From NCBI RefSeq assembly GCF_000721105.1, contig NZ_JOEV01000026.1:124001-188000 (forward strand): DNA of 64,000 bases. The letters run 5' to 3'. Numbering within the stretch: position 1 is the stretch's first letter; each line of letters begins with the position of its first letter. Positions 35,401 to 43,178 of this stretch are shown here, piece by piece. Made by a program: the position numbers and the translations under genes. This DNA is from Streptomyces cellulosae (GTDB lineage Bacteria; Actinomycetota; Actinomycetes; Streptomycetales; Streptomycetaceae). Under the pieces are notes generated by a model, which was given only the letters and a program-made list of their open reading frames with translations, did not search any database and was not told the DNA's origin.

Positions 35401-35837
35401 TCCTCCATGAGCACGTCGCACAACTGGTCGCGGCCGACCACGCGGCCGAAGATGCCGCCCGCCGTCTCGACCAGGTCGAGCGGGGCCGCCTGGGCCTTCT
35501 TGAGGTAGGCCCGGCTCACCTGCCGGAAGCGGAAGAAGAGGTACGTGAACGAGGCCAGGGCGAGGGTGAGCAGGGGTGTGAGGACGCCGGACAGGAGGCC
35601 GCAGGCCTGCCCGTGCTTGGCGCACCGTTCCTCCGCCCAGCCGATGGTCCCGGTCGGCCCCCATTGCGGACCCCCGAGCGCGAACAGCGACATGCTGATC
35701 AGGAAGAGCCCGGCGAATGCGCCCAGCACGGTCAGCCCGAGGACCGGGAAGTACCAGCGGCTCTTGCGGACCCGCCAGGTGCGGGCGTGCCCGTAGCCCT
35801 GTTCGGTCAGTTGGGAGGACGTCCGGCGGAGGTTCAC
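32499..35837 (-). CDS. Membrane-anchored NACHT-like STAND ATPase
   Basis: A 1112-residue protein. Two N-terminal transmembrane helices (FPVLGLTVLGAFAGLFLISM and LLSGVLTPLLTLALASFTYL) precede a P-loop domain with Walker A VVGGIGAGKTALLVL (about residue 160) and Walker B-like RIVVLADGLEDA. Sensor-like LPLIITSRPHDAL is typical of NACHT/STAND NTPases. The long C-terminal part is helical, with an acidic Arg/Glu segment (about 745-765) and no recognised repeat. STAND ATPases act as signal-triggered switches, including phage sensors. The GTG start lacks a clear SD; an out-of-frame ATG with a good SD lies 16 bases upstream. Surroundings are accessory. Confidence 0.75.
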   Translation of the reverse strand: MNLRRTSSQLTEQGYGHARTWRVRKSRWYFPVLGLTVLGAFAGLFLISMSLFALGGPQWGPTGTIGWAEERCAKHGQACGLLSGVLTPLLTLALASFTYLFFRFRQVSRAYLKKAQAAPLDLVETAGGIFGRVVGRDQLCDVLMEDLRDSRFRRANVVVGGIGAGKTALLVLLTQRLAQRRAVPVPLRLRGVGSDLDFRRLAFERFSLEVQGHIRSDSEAEKVWRRLCQQGRIVVLADGLEDALTEHDLAEERDTVIRMAIRRANEERLPLIITSRPHDALRGLDASLSNLEPLSEEAALAYISSGTAWEDRQRIDWIAEKAGIAEAPTYLQVARDLNQEGLLERALTGRFEEGVETRGGDRAALRLHLLDTWLNALVTGRLRPRLPLGQDERGVALEYLSALACVGLTDDSAEVRIADVVDEHDPAASRFPEIVAELAKRVQGSRLDIRLAAHWGMSMGLVELGGDRVRFQHSVIQAHLGARFMNALIHRGMPEDPLAVEGHYFQKALENPGRELLIALVLHSRTREGSCPRAASTTADHAWCPVSAARDLLLRAACRAQSGTGGHPAGERDDGDAGTCPDGVRPGPADPRRLFARTLHTKALQLYTAALEIDSVDAEPRQRRIAEELRTSWPDLRARDPQSLAAAKALLVARLGDAMRGVDRRGSLRPAYEELFGIGCLEPSYGVRVGIAQEIGSGGDSAFKDLEKRLAGRPAVGGTDDAAPPRAEPDPAKDRPPPEDVLAQDDIAVLRRLEEDEREGEERRERENTLCAWLVPLLVGSVTTRRHHDTPFEILEGWVRRVGAPDGGGPGLDLTLEIALAQGFKYASNRRARHPHARPQAREYLSEQARDMLKRSRFWFTRLTLLHALTLWELPESAATAADLGEHGSQPEKQVRQWLALPDGSPQHPFVEAAAELCVWALATRRPERFLWIDEAGVSAHVGSQPAGDGRTRKHQLWIPPSTGWSILHPRAQQLLADVMLLLNLAERGDWPKDRLRRLRRTDRPDLPPCLTTDRRPLASDRALVRTAASHAGSNCRDDCAFELCPYPSSGRLDGHRPELSEAFCRAQFTLLSRSRSRPRPEAGWQRGTNLAELRVFWERMSKRAQDGFQGR

Positions 35838-35952
35838 GGGAGGGAGGTTCCATGCGGAACTCCCGGAGATTCCCTCCCGGCCGCGGTTTTCGTCCCGCGC
35901 CGACGGGATTTCACCCGCGCGGACCAGCGGACCACGCCAGTCGGCCGCCCGC

Positions 35953-36888
35953 CTACGACAACCCGGCCGCCGCCATGAGCTTCCCCACCCGCTCCACTTC
36001 CTCGGGCGACAGCGGCACCTGCGGCTCCGCCGTCACCGGGCAGTCGATGATCCCCCGCAGATGCAGCGCCGCCTTGAACGCCCCCAGCGCCGACGAGTTG
36101 CCGCCCATCCGCGCGGGGTCCCCGACGCCCACCATGCCGAACAGGGTGCACAGCCGCTCCTGTTCGGCGCGGGCCGCGTCCCGGTCGCCGGTGCGGCACA
36201 GGCGGTCCAGGCGGACGTACCCCTCGGGGTCGACGTTGGCGAGGCCCGGCACCGAGCCGTCCGCCCCCACCGCCATCGCCGCGTCGACGATGACCTCGGA
36301 GCCCGTGAGCACGCTGAAGCCGGTGAGGTCGGGGCGGGCGCGGACGCCGGAGACGACCGTGCGGAAGCCGGCCAGGTCGCCGCTGGAGTCCTTCAGGCCG
36401 GCCAGGACGCCGTCGGCGGCGAGGTCCAGGACCACGTCCGCGGGCAGCTTGGTGTGGACGGCCGTCGGGATGTCGTAGGCGAGGACGGGCACCGGGCTGC
36501 CCGCCGCGACCCGGCGGTAGTGGCGGGCGATCTCGGCCGGGTGGGTGCGGGTGTAGAAGGGGGCGGTGACGACCACCGCCCGGGCGCCCGCCGCCGTGAC
36601 CTCGCGGACGTGGTGCAGGACCCTCGGTGTCGTCATGTCGATCGCCCCGGCCAGCACCGGGAGCTGACCCGCCACGTGGCTTACGACCGTCTCCACCACC
36701 AGCCGCCGCTGCCGGTCCGGGAGGAACGCGGCCTCACCGCTCGACCCCAGCACGAACAGTCCGTGCACCCCGCCCGCCACCAGATGGTCGACGAGCCTGA
36801 GCAGCGAGGGGACGTCCACCTCGTGTTCCGGTGTCAGGGGCGTGCAGACGGGCGGTACGACACCGGTCAGCGGGGCGGGGAACGGCAT
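35953..36888 (-). CDS. DapA/NAL-family aldolase or dehydratase
   Basis: A 311-residue class I aldolase-fold protein. FVLGSSGEAAFL matches the substrate-carboxylate loop, LAYDIPTAVH carries the catalytic Tyr and LAGLKDSSGDL the Schiff-base Lys. It is distinct from true DapA in the active-site loop, so a sugar-acid or 4-hydroxy-2-oxo-acid lyase is as likely as dihydrodipicolinate synthase. ATG 36888 has AGGGAG 6 bases away. It stands 60 bases downstream of the sigma-partner gene on the same strand and may be expressed with it. Substrate unknown. Confidence 0.83.
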   Translation of the reverse strand: MPFPAPLTGVVPPVCTPLTPEHEVDVPSLLRLVDHLVAGGVHGLFVLGSSGEAAFLPDRQRRLVVETVVSHVAGQLPVLAGAIDMTTPRVLHHVREVTAAGARAVVVTAPFYTRTHPAEIARHYRRVAAGSPVPVLAYDIPTAVHTKLPADVVLDLAADGVLAGLKDSSGDLAGFRTVVSGVRARPDLTGFSVLTGSEVIVDAAMAVGADGSVPGLANVDPEGYVRLDRLCRTGDRDAARAEQERLCTLFGMVGVGDPARMGGNSSALGAFKAALHLRGIIDCPVTAEPQVPLSPEEVERVGKLMAAAGLS

Positions 36889-36947
36889 GGGAACTCCCTG
36901 GCGGCTGTGACGTACGGGCGACCAGGGAAGTGTCCCCTCGCCGGCCC

Positions 36948-37829
36948 CTAGCGACGGATCCTGTGGTACCTCTCGTCCGTGTCGGAGTCGTAGACCAGCT
37001 TTCCGGCGGTGTCGAAGCCCTTGATGTGCGGGGCCTGCGTCACCTGCTCGGTGAGCACGCCGGCGGCGACGAACCAGTGGCCGTCCAGGGTGGCCGTGGC
37101 GTCGCTGTCGCCGTAGGAGACGGTCACCTTGGCCACGGACGGCTCGACCGTGCCGATGACCCCCCAGCGGAACGGCAGCTTCCAGTGGCCCTTGTCCAGG
37201 GACGACTGCCGGTACAGCTTGCTGCCGTTGATGTCGGACACGACCGTGCCGGTCGGACTGTTCTCGGGCCCGCTGACGTTGAGGTCGGACACCTTCCCGT
37301 CCTCGATCGTGCAGATCAGCCGGACATCGGTCTTCGCCTTGACGGCGACGACGTGGAAGCCGTCGCCGGTGCTGCGCATCGCCAGCAGGATGCGGTAGTC
37401 CCGCGCCACGCCGATATAGCTCCGTGCGAGGCTGTCCGACGACTTCGCCCTGTCGTAGGCGAGACACTTCTCCAGCCCGTCCGCGGCCTGCCCGGATGTC
37501 ACCCCGTCGAGCAGCTGCCCGCCCGAAGGGCTCAGCGCGGGCGTGGCCGGAGTCCGGCTGTGCGGGGTGCTCACCGAGGCCATCGGTGCCGCCGTCCCGC
37601 CGCCGCGCCCCCCGTCCCCCCCGGCCACGGCGTACGCCGCCGCCGGCACCACACCCAGCGCCGCCAGCACCGCCCCCGCCACCGCGGCCCGCTTGCGCCG
37701 CTCCGCCACGCCCCGCCGCCGGATGGCCGGCCAGGGCGCGGGTGACGGATGGATGGTGTAGGCGTCGTCCGCCAGCATGTCCCGCACCTGTTCCTCCATG
37801 GTCCGTTCGTCGTCCGTCTCGTGGTTCAC
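36948..37829 (-). CDS. Membrane protein partnered with a SigE-type sigma factor
   Basis: A 293-residue protein: about 45 cytoplasmic residues (EEQVRDMLADDAYTIHPS), one membrane helix (RAAVAGAVLAALGVVPAAAYAVAGG) and an extracytoplasmic part of about 210 residues, Ser/Thr-rich and then beta-rich. Its ATG overlaps the sigma-factor stop by 4 bases. The layout resembles anti-sigma or sigma-linked sensor proteins that accompany SigE-family factors in Streptomyces, but the classic zinc anti-sigma motif is absent. Control of the sigma factor is inferred from coupling and topology. Confidence 0.72.
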   Translation of the reverse strand: MNHETDDERTMEEQVRDMLADDAYTIHPSPAPWPAIRRRGVAERRKRAAVAGAVLAALGVVPAAAYAVAGGDGGRGGGTAAPMASVSTPHSRTPATPALSPSGGQLLDGVTSGQAADGLEKCLAYDRAKSSDSLARSYIGVARDYRILLAMRSTGDGFHVVAVKAKTDVRLICTIEDGKVSDLNVSGPENSPTGTVVSDINGSKLYRQSSLDKGHWKLPFRWGVIGTVEPSVAKVTVSYGDSDATATLDGHWFVAAGVLTEQVTQAPHIKGFDTAGKLVYDSDTDERYHRIRR

Positions 37830-38356
37830 GTCCCGCCTCCCTGACCGGACACCGCGCTGCCCTCGCGGGCCAGCCCCGGATACGCACGCAACTTCGCCAG
37901 CGCCTTGGACGCCTGGCTCTTCACCGTGCCGGGGGAGCAGCCGAGGATCTCGGCCGTCTCCGCCTCCGACAGGTCCTCCCAGTACCGCATCACGATCACC
38001 GCCCGCTGCTTCGGCGGCAGCCCGGCGAGCGCGCCGAGCAGCGCGCTGCGCTCGTCGGCCCGGGACACGGCGTCGTCGCGTCCTGCCCGCTCGGGCGGCG
38101 CCGCGGTCAGCGCCTCGGTGACCCGTCGCTTGCGGAACCGGTCACTGTTGCAGGTGACGAGCATCCGCCGGACGTACGCCTCCGGGTTGTCGCTACGGGA
38201 CACGCGCCGCCAGGAGCGGTACGCCTTCGCCAGCGCCGTCTGCGTCAGGTCCTCGGCGTGGTGCGCGTCACCCGTGAGCAGAAACGCGGTCCGTACCAGC
38301 CGGGACCACCTGGCTCTGACGAACTCCTGGAACCGCTCCTCTTGTTCGGCCTGCAT
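37826..38356 (-). CDS. SigE-family ECF sigma factor
   Basis: A 176-residue ECF sigma factor. Region 2 is FQEFVRARWSRLVRTAFLLT followed by AEDLTQTALAKAYRSW; region 4 is GLPPKQRAVIVMRYWEDLSE with the helix-turn-helix ETAEILGCSPGTVKSQASKA. It belongs to the SigE/ECF50-like set common in Streptomyces. It is translationally coupled to the membrane protein downstream, which probably regulates it. ECF factors often control their own operon, but I see no clear autoregulatory promoter upstream. Confidence 0.93.
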   Translation of the reverse strand: MQAEQEERFQEFVRARWSRLVRTAFLLTGDAHHAEDLTQTALAKAYRSWRRVSRSDNPEAYVRRMLVTCNSDRFRKRRVTEALTAAPPERAGRDDAVSRADERSALLGALAGLPPKQRAVIVMRYWEDLSEAETAEILGCSPGTVKSQASKALAKLRAYPGLAREGSAVSGQGGGT

Positions 38357-38437
38357 CTAGCACCCTCCCTCGCCCTCCAGACCACCGTCTCGGCGGATTC
38401 GGTTGCCCGGCATTCGGCACCGGGCTGGAATGGTCCC

Positions 38438-38881
38438 GTGAAGAGCGACGAGTTGTGGGACGAAGGAGACACAGGAGTACTGCGGCTGCCCTCGGGGCGG
38501 CTGGTGCGGGGCCGGGGGCTGCGGCGCCCGCTCGAACCGGGCGCGCCGGCACCGTCGTACGGCGTCTATCTGCTCGGCGGGCGACCACCCGAGGTTTCCT
38601 GGGAGGCCGACTGGATCCGTTGGCCCGACTTCCGGCTGCCGGCGGATCGCGGGGCGGCCCGCGTGATCCTCACCCGGGCATGGGAGCGCGCCGCCTCCGA
38701 GCGCGTGGAGGTCGCCTGCGGCGGCGGCCGGGGACGGACGGGGACGGCGCTGGCGTGTCTGGCGGTCCTGGACGGCGTACCGCCCGAGGAGGCCGTCGGA
38801 TACGTCCGCGCGCGCTACGACCGGCACGCGGTGGAGACGCCGTGGCAGGCGCGGTATGCGCGGAAATTCGGAGCGGCTTGA
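38438..38881 (+). CDS. Tyrosine/dual-specificity phosphatase-like protein
   Basis: A 147-residue protein. VEVACGGGRGRTGTALACLAVL contains a Cys-x5-Arg-Thr loop like that of protein-tyrosine and dual-specificity phosphatases, although the usual preceding His is Ala. DWIRWPDFRLPAD may provide the general-acid Asp. It is divergent from the sigma-factor gene, with 81 bases between starts. Phosphatase activity is plausible but weaker than for canonical members. GTG 38438 is the only reasonable start; its SD is poor. Confidence 0.7.
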   Translation: MKSDELWDEGDTGVLRLPSGRLVRGRGLRRPLEPGAPAPSYGVYLLGGRPPEVSWEADWIRWPDFRLPADRGAARVILTRAWERAASERVEVACGGGRGRTGTALACLAVLDGVPPEEAVGYVRARYDRHAVETPWQARYARKFGAA

Positions 38882-39031
38882 TCCGCTTTCACGGAACGTG
38901 TGTGTCCGAAAATCGCCCGCCAGAAAAAGCCAATTCCCGTGCGGATCAAGCGTTGTTACCATCAGGCGGCTCACGCGGCGGGGAACGTGCGCGCCGCATC
39001 ATCCGTGTCCGACCAACACAGGAGATTCGTC

Positions 39032-39481
39032 ATGCGTCTGCGCCGCAAGTTCGCCGCCCTCGGCCTCACCGCCGCCGCCACCGCGGGCCTTGTGCTCGGT
39101 ACGGCCCCGCAGTCCCAGGCCTCCGCGTCACTCACCTGTCCCGACTCCGAGACCTATTGCATGGTCTTCTACTACAACAGCGGTACGGCGGGTTCGAGAA
39201 CCGTGTTCGTGGGATTCGACCACTACAGCCTGAACGGCTACACGTTCCTCGGTTCCGGAGCCGGAAAGGGCCAGGCCGTCAAGAACAACGCCGCCTCCGC
39301 GGCCAACCTGGCGCCGTACAACCTGGTCATCTACTACAACAGCAACCTCGCCGGCGCCTGCGACGCCATCCCGGCCTTCAAGAGCACCGACAACGGTCCC
39401 GGCGGACGCCTCCAGAAGACGTACAACAACAACGCGTCCTTCGGGTACGGCCGTTACGACGGCGACTGCTACAAGTTCTGA
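39032..39481 (+). CDS. Small secreted protein, I36 inhibitor-like
   Basis: A 149-residue exported protein. RLRRKFAALGLTAAATAGLVLG is the signal peptide, cleaved near SQASA. The mature 115 residues contain four Cys (CPDSETYC, GACDAI, GDCYKF) and repeated aromatic beta segments (VFYYNSGTAG, VIYYNSNLAG, YNNNASFGYGRY). The pattern suggests a beta/gamma-crystallin-like fold as in the I36 peptidase-inhibitor family of Streptomyces. The SD AGGAGA precedes ATG 39032. The lipoprotein gene starts 5 bases after its stop, so they are probably cotranscribed. Confidence 0.72.
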   Translation: MRLRRKFAALGLTAAATAGLVLGTAPQSQASASLTCPDSETYCMVFYYNSGTAGSRTVFVGFDHYSLNGYTFLGSGAGKGQAVKNNAASAANLAPYNLVIYYNSNLAGACDAIPAFKSTDNGPGGRLQKTYNNNASFGYGRYDGDCYKF

Positions 39482-39486
39482 TCCGC

Positions 39487-40404
39487 GTGCGACGCCTGGC
39501 ACCCGTCTGCCTGGCCCTGGCCGCCGCCCTGCTCGGCTGCTCCTCCGGGAGCGGTCCGGGCGAGGGCGGCGGCTCGGCCGCGGCGGCCAAGTCCCCTACT
39601 CCTTCCGGTAGTTCGACGGACGAACGGCAGATCTCGTACGCCAACCGGCTGCCCATGGCCCGGTACAGCTACTCGGTCGACGAGAACACCGTGATCGAGT
39701 CGGCCCAGCACGTTCTGACGCGACGCTGCCTGAAGACGTACGGCATCGCGTACGAGACGCCGCCGCAACCCCTGGACGCACCCAGGTCCGCCGACCGCCG
39801 CTACGGACTGTCGAGCGCGACCGAGGCGGCGCTCTACGGCTACCACCCCAACCGGGACATCGCCCAGTTGCCTGACGGACCCGATCTTCCGAAGGACGCC
39901 CTGACGGTGTTCTACGGAAAGCGGGGCGCTCCGCAGGGGAGCGGTGAAAAGCTCACATACAAGGGGAAGGCGATACCGGACGACGGCTGCTTCGGCCAGT
40001 CGGTCGCCAAGCTGTCCGAGCAGTACGACGATCCTGCCGGGGCGGCGGTGGCGAGCCGTATCGCCAACGAAAGCTACGAGAAAACCCTCGCGGACCCGGC
40101 GGTGAAGGAAGCATTCCGGAAATGGTCCGCTTGTATGCGGAGTTCCGGATTTCGATATTCCTCTCCGCTGGAGCCGCTGAACACTCCCGCGTTCCAGAGC
40201 AACGACATCTCCGCGAAGGAGAAGCAGACCGCGACGGCGGACGTGCGCTGCAAGAACGAGACCCGACTCCTCGACATCTGGTTCAAGGCGGAGACCGGCC
40301 TTCAGAAAGCGGAGATCGAGAAGAACACCGTGGCCTTGGAGAGCCTCCGTGCGGCCCATCGGGAGAAGGCGGAGGCGGCCCGCCGTATCCTCGCGGAGGG
40401 ATGA
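39487..40404 (+). CDS. Lipoprotein, unknown function
   Basis: A 305-residue lipoprotein. RRLAPVCLALAAALLGCSSG contains the lipobox LLGC; a Gly/Ser/Ala-rich spacer follows. The mature part has paired Cys (RRCLKTYG, DDGCFGQS, WSACMRSSGF, DVRCKNE), consistent with disulfides in an extracellular helical domain of a type common in actinobacteria. GTG 39487 starts 5 bases after the secreted-protein stop. The C-terminal 60 residues are strongly helical and Glu/Lys-rich. No enzymatic motif recognised. Confidence 0.75.
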   Translation: MRRLAPVCLALAAALLGCSSGSGPGEGGGSAAAAKSPTPSGSSTDERQISYANRLPMARYSYSVDENTVIESAQHVLTRRCLKTYGIAYETPPQPLDAPRSADRRYGLSSATEAALYGYHPNRDIAQLPDGPDLPKDALTVFYGKRGAPQGSGEKLTYKGKAIPDDGCFGQSVAKLSEQYDDPAGAAVASRIANESYEKTLADPAVKEAFRKWSACMRSSGFRYSSPLEPLNTPAFQSNDISAKEKQTATADVRCKNETRLLDIWFKAETGLQKAEIEKNTVALESLRAAHREKAEAARRILAEG

Positions 40405-40409
40405 GCCGG

Positions 40410-41912
40410 TCATCCCTCCGTCGCGGTGCAGTGGACGTCCTGAGCGGGCCGCTCCCCGTCGGCCAGGAACCGGGAGACGGTCTCGTCGCCGCACGCGTTG
40501 CCGTTGGCGAGGTAGGCATCGTGGCCGGTGGAGTCCACGGTGACCATGACGGCACGGTCGCCGAGGGCGCGGCGGAGCTTGAGGGCGCCGGCGAGCGGGG
40601 TGGCGGGGTCGCGTTCGTTCTGCACGAGCAGGATGTTCGAGGCCCCCTGGTCGTTGATCCGGACCGGCGGCTCCTTCGGCGCGAACGGCCAGGCGGCGCA
40701 GAGCATCGCGTTGCGCGGCATGCCGGCGGTCAGCGGGTACTTCGCCCGGCTCTCGGCGACGCCCTTCTGGTACTCGGCCGCGGAGGTGGGCCAGGCGATG
40801 TCGTTGCACAGCGTCCCGGCGCTGACGGCGGTGATGTTCTGCAGCACCACCTCCGGCGGGGCGGCGGGAGCGGGCGGCACCGTGCCGGCCTGCGCGGCGA
40901 GGATCAGCTTGGCCAGGGCGGGGAAGCTGCTGGACCGGGTGAGGCTGTCCAGCAGGGTCTGGCGCAACACGTTGCCGTTCAGCTCCTCGGGGTTGGCGCC
41001 GGGCCAGGGGATCGGCTCCCGGTCGAGCCGCTCGGCGAGCCGGAGGAACATCGGGCGCACCTCGGTCGCCGTCCCGGCCAGCCGGTCCGGGTTGCCCGGC
41101 GCCGCCGCCCACTTCGCGAACTCGGGGAAGGTGTCCTCGACACCCTGCTCGTACCCGGCCAGCCAGGCCCGGGAGACGCGGGTGGGGTCCGGGTTGTCGT
41201 TGCTGTCCAGCACGACGCGGTCGGTACGGTGCGGGAACATCTGGCTGTAGACGGCTCCGACGTACGTCCCGTACGACACCCCCCACGCGGAGATCCTGCG
41301 CTCACCGAGCGCCGCCCGGAGACGGTCGAGGTCACGGGCCTCGTTGGTCGTACTGAGGTGCCGGATCAGCTCACCGCCGTTGCGGGCGCACGCGTCGGCC
41401 ATCCGCCTGGCGGTGACCATGTTCTCGGCGACGGACCCGTTCGGGGCGGGCCACGGCCGTAACTTGGAGGTGGCGAGGTCGCCGCGGTCGAGTCCGCAGC
41501 TGACGGAGGTGGAGGGGGCGAGCCCGCGCGGAGCGAACCCGATCAGGTCGTAGGCGTCCCGCACGTCCCGGGGCAGCTTCTGCCCCTTCCCCGACGGGTC
41601 GTTGAGGCTGGACCCGCCCGGCCCACCGGGAATCAGGAACAGGGCGCCACGGCGCGTACCGGGGTCCTCGCTCGGAATACGGGAGACGGCGATGTCGATC
41701 TTCCGGCCGCCCGGGTCGGCGTAGTCCATCGGCACCGTGAGGGTGGCGCACTGCTGACGGGGGTCGAGGCCGGTGCCGGTGCACTTGGCCCAGGTGAGGG
41801 AGGGGGTGGGGGAGTGGGCCGGGGTTGCGGCGGACGCGGTCAGCGGACCGGTGAGCCCGAGAAGGGCCGCGGAGACGGCGACCAGGGAGGCGGTGCGCGT
41901 GATCTGCTTCAT
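40410..41912 (-). CDS. Secreted alpha/beta hydrolase (Tap-like aminopeptidase)
   Basis: A 500-residue exported hydrolase of the SCO tripeptidyl-aminopeptidase type. The signal peptide is KQITRTASLVAVSAALLGLTG. LFLIPGGPGGSS is the oxyanion loop; ISAWGVSYGTYVGAVYSQMF holds the nucleophile Ser; NERDPATPLAGA holds the acid Asp; STGHDAYL holds the His. The cap region and C-terminal TAP domain (CAAWPF) are in place. It is expected to cleave short peptides outside the cell. It converges with the lipoprotein gene, the stops being 5 bases apart, so the two transcripts may overlap. Confidence 0.9.
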   Translation of the reverse strand: MKQITRTASLVAVSAALLGLTGPLTASAATPAHSPTPSLTWAKCTGTGLDPRQQCATLTVPMDYADPGGRKIDIAVSRIPSEDPGTRRGALFLIPGGPGGSSLNDPSGKGQKLPRDVRDAYDLIGFAPRGLAPSTSVSCGLDRGDLATSKLRPWPAPNGSVAENMVTARRMADACARNGGELIRHLSTTNEARDLDRLRAALGERRISAWGVSYGTYVGAVYSQMFPHRTDRVVLDSNDNPDPTRVSRAWLAGYEQGVEDTFPEFAKWAAAPGNPDRLAGTATEVRPMFLRLAERLDREPIPWPGANPEELNGNVLRQTLLDSLTRSSSFPALAKLILAAQAGTVPPAPAAPPEVVLQNITAVSAGTLCNDIAWPTSAAEYQKGVAESRAKYPLTAGMPRNAMLCAAWPFAPKEPPVRINDQGASNILLVQNERDPATPLAGALKLRRALGDRAVMVTVDSTGHDAYLANGNACGDETVSRFLADGERPAQDVHCTATEG

Positions 41913-41978
41913 GGGGAGGAGCCTGGTCGATCTTCACCCTGCACCCCATCCGGTCAACTACCGTGTTCTCAGGGGGGC

Positions 41979-42248
41979 TTACCCCAGTTCGCTTACGAAC
42001 TCCGCCCAGGCGGCCGCCCCGATCACCAGCACCGGCCCCCCGGACACCTTGCTGTCCCGGACCGGGACGACACCGGGGACTCCGTCGGCGACCTCGACGC
42101 AGTTGCCGCCGTTGCCGTCGCTGTAGGTGCTCTTGCGCCAGCGGGCGGCGTCAGGGAAGTCGTACGCGACCTCGACGCAGTCCCCGCCGTTGCCGTCGCT
42201 GTAGCTGCTCTTGCGCCAGCTCGCGTTGCTCAGGTCGTACTCGCGCAT
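41979..42248 (-). CDS. Tandem DUF397 protein
   Basis: An 89-residue protein with two DUF397 units: WRKSSYSDGNGGDCVEVAYD and WRKSTYSDGNGGNCVEVADG, ending in VRDSKVSGGPVLVIGAAAW. DUF397 proteins are small partners of XRE/DUF5753 regulators (WhiJ/AbaA-like pairs) that affect development and antibiotic production in Streptomyces. Its ATG lies inside the 3' end of the XRE gene (19-base overlap), so the two are coupled. The duplicated unit is somewhat unusual; many homologues have one. Confidence 0.9.
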   Translation of the reverse strand: MREYDLSNASWRKSSYSDGNGGDCVEVAYDFPDAARWRKSTYSDGNGGNCVEVADGVPGVVPVRDSKVSGGPVLVIGAAAWAEFVSELG

Positions 42249-43063
42249 CGTCTGTGGTCCTCCGCCGCCGACTCGATCTGGGCCAGGGACGCCTCCGGCG
42301 ACAGCGCGGCGGCCCTGATCAGATCGTATGCCGACTCCGCCCGCTTCACCACGGCCGGATCGTCCAGGAGGTTCCCCGAATACACGGCTTCTGTATAGGC
42401 CGTTGGCGGGGCGTCCTCGAATTCCATGAGCTTCAGCGACCCCGTCATGACGGGGTACGCCCCCGCCGCATACGGCAGCACCTGCACCAACACCGTCCGC
42501 TCCCGAGCCAACCCCGCGATGCGCTCCACCTGTTCCGCCATCACCGCCGCTCCGCCCACCGGGATCCGCAGCACGTTCTCGTGCAGGATCACCCAGTACA
42601 CGGGGCGTGTAGCGTCGCCGAGGATCTGCGTGCGCTCCAGGCGGCCGGACACCTTCTCCTCGATGTACTCGTCCGACGCGAACGGGTTCATCGCGAGGGT
42701 GACGGCTCGCGCATACTCCGCCGTCTGCAACAGCCCCGGCACCAGCGCCGGCGCGAACTCGCAGATCTTCGTCGCCAGTCGCTCCAGCTCCACAACCCCC
42801 GCGAAGTAATCCGCATACCGCCGGTCGTCAATCAGCTTCCGGCACAGCCGCTCGAAAAAACCGTCGGTTTGTAGTACCTCGTCAATCCGCTGGGCCACAT
42901 CCAATTGCGGTTTCCGAATGGCCTGTTCGAACTGCCCGATGTACCCGCCGGACACGAAAACCCTCACCCCCAGCTCCACTTGGGTGATCCCCGCGTCCTC
43001 CCGCCTGCGCTTGAGCTCTGCTCCGAAGAACTCCCAGACCGCCTGCCGTGAACCGTTGGCCAC
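42230..43063 (-). CDS. XRE regulator with DUF5753 domain
   Basis: A 277-residue protein. The N-terminal helix-turn-helix is ELKRRREDAGITQVELGVRV; the remainder is DUF5753 (PALVPGLLQTAEYARAV, YWVILHENVLRIPVGG, VLPYAAGAYPVMTGSLKLMEF), thought to sense a ligand. Such proteins pair with DUF397 proteins, as here. GTG 43063 has GGGAGG 7 bases upstream; the open frame extends further upstream through intergenic DNA and is not likely coding. A palindrome at 43087-43099 lies in its promoter region and is a candidate autoregulatory site. Confidence 0.9.
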   Translation of the reverse strand: MANGSRQAVWEFFGAELKRRREDAGITQVELGVRVFVSGGYIGQFEQAIRKPQLDVAQRIDEVLQTDGFFERLCRKLIDDRRYADYFAGVVELERLATKICEFAPALVPGLLQTAEYARAVTLAMNPFASDEYIEEKVSGRLERTQILGDATRPVYWVILHENVLRIPVGGAAVMAEQVERIAGLARERTVLVQVLPYAAGAYPVMTGSLKLMEFEDAPPTAYTEAVYSGNLLDDPAVVKRAESAYDLIRAAALSPEASLAQIESAAEDHRRCASTT

Positions 43064-43086
43064 AGCCAACCTCCCTGTGCTGACTC

Positions 43087-43099
43087 GCACTTGTAGTGC
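43087..43099. promoter_or_regulatory. 13-bp palindrome upstream of the XRE gene
   Basis: GCACT-TGT-AGTGC is a perfect inverted repeat, located 24 bases upstream of the XRE start and in the region shared with a divergent small gene. It is a natural candidate for binding by the XRE/DUF397 pair. Confidence 0.5.
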
Positions 43100-43178
43100 A
43101 CAGACTCCTGCCGAGTGTAGAGGGAGAGGGGCATTGTGGAGAGAAGAGGAGTGAAACCCGAAAAGGAAGGGGAGCACG

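Noticed and set aside
33538..35853. 771-residue frame starting at ATG 35853 with a good SD
   Set aside because: It lacks any motif and is Arg/Pro-rich, typical of an out-of-frame reading of a high-GC gene; the SD is kept only as an open question about the start.
33237..35978. 913-residue plus-strand frame antisense to the NACHT-like gene
   Set aside because: The minus strand carries the P-loop and membrane helices; the plus frame has no recognisable domain.
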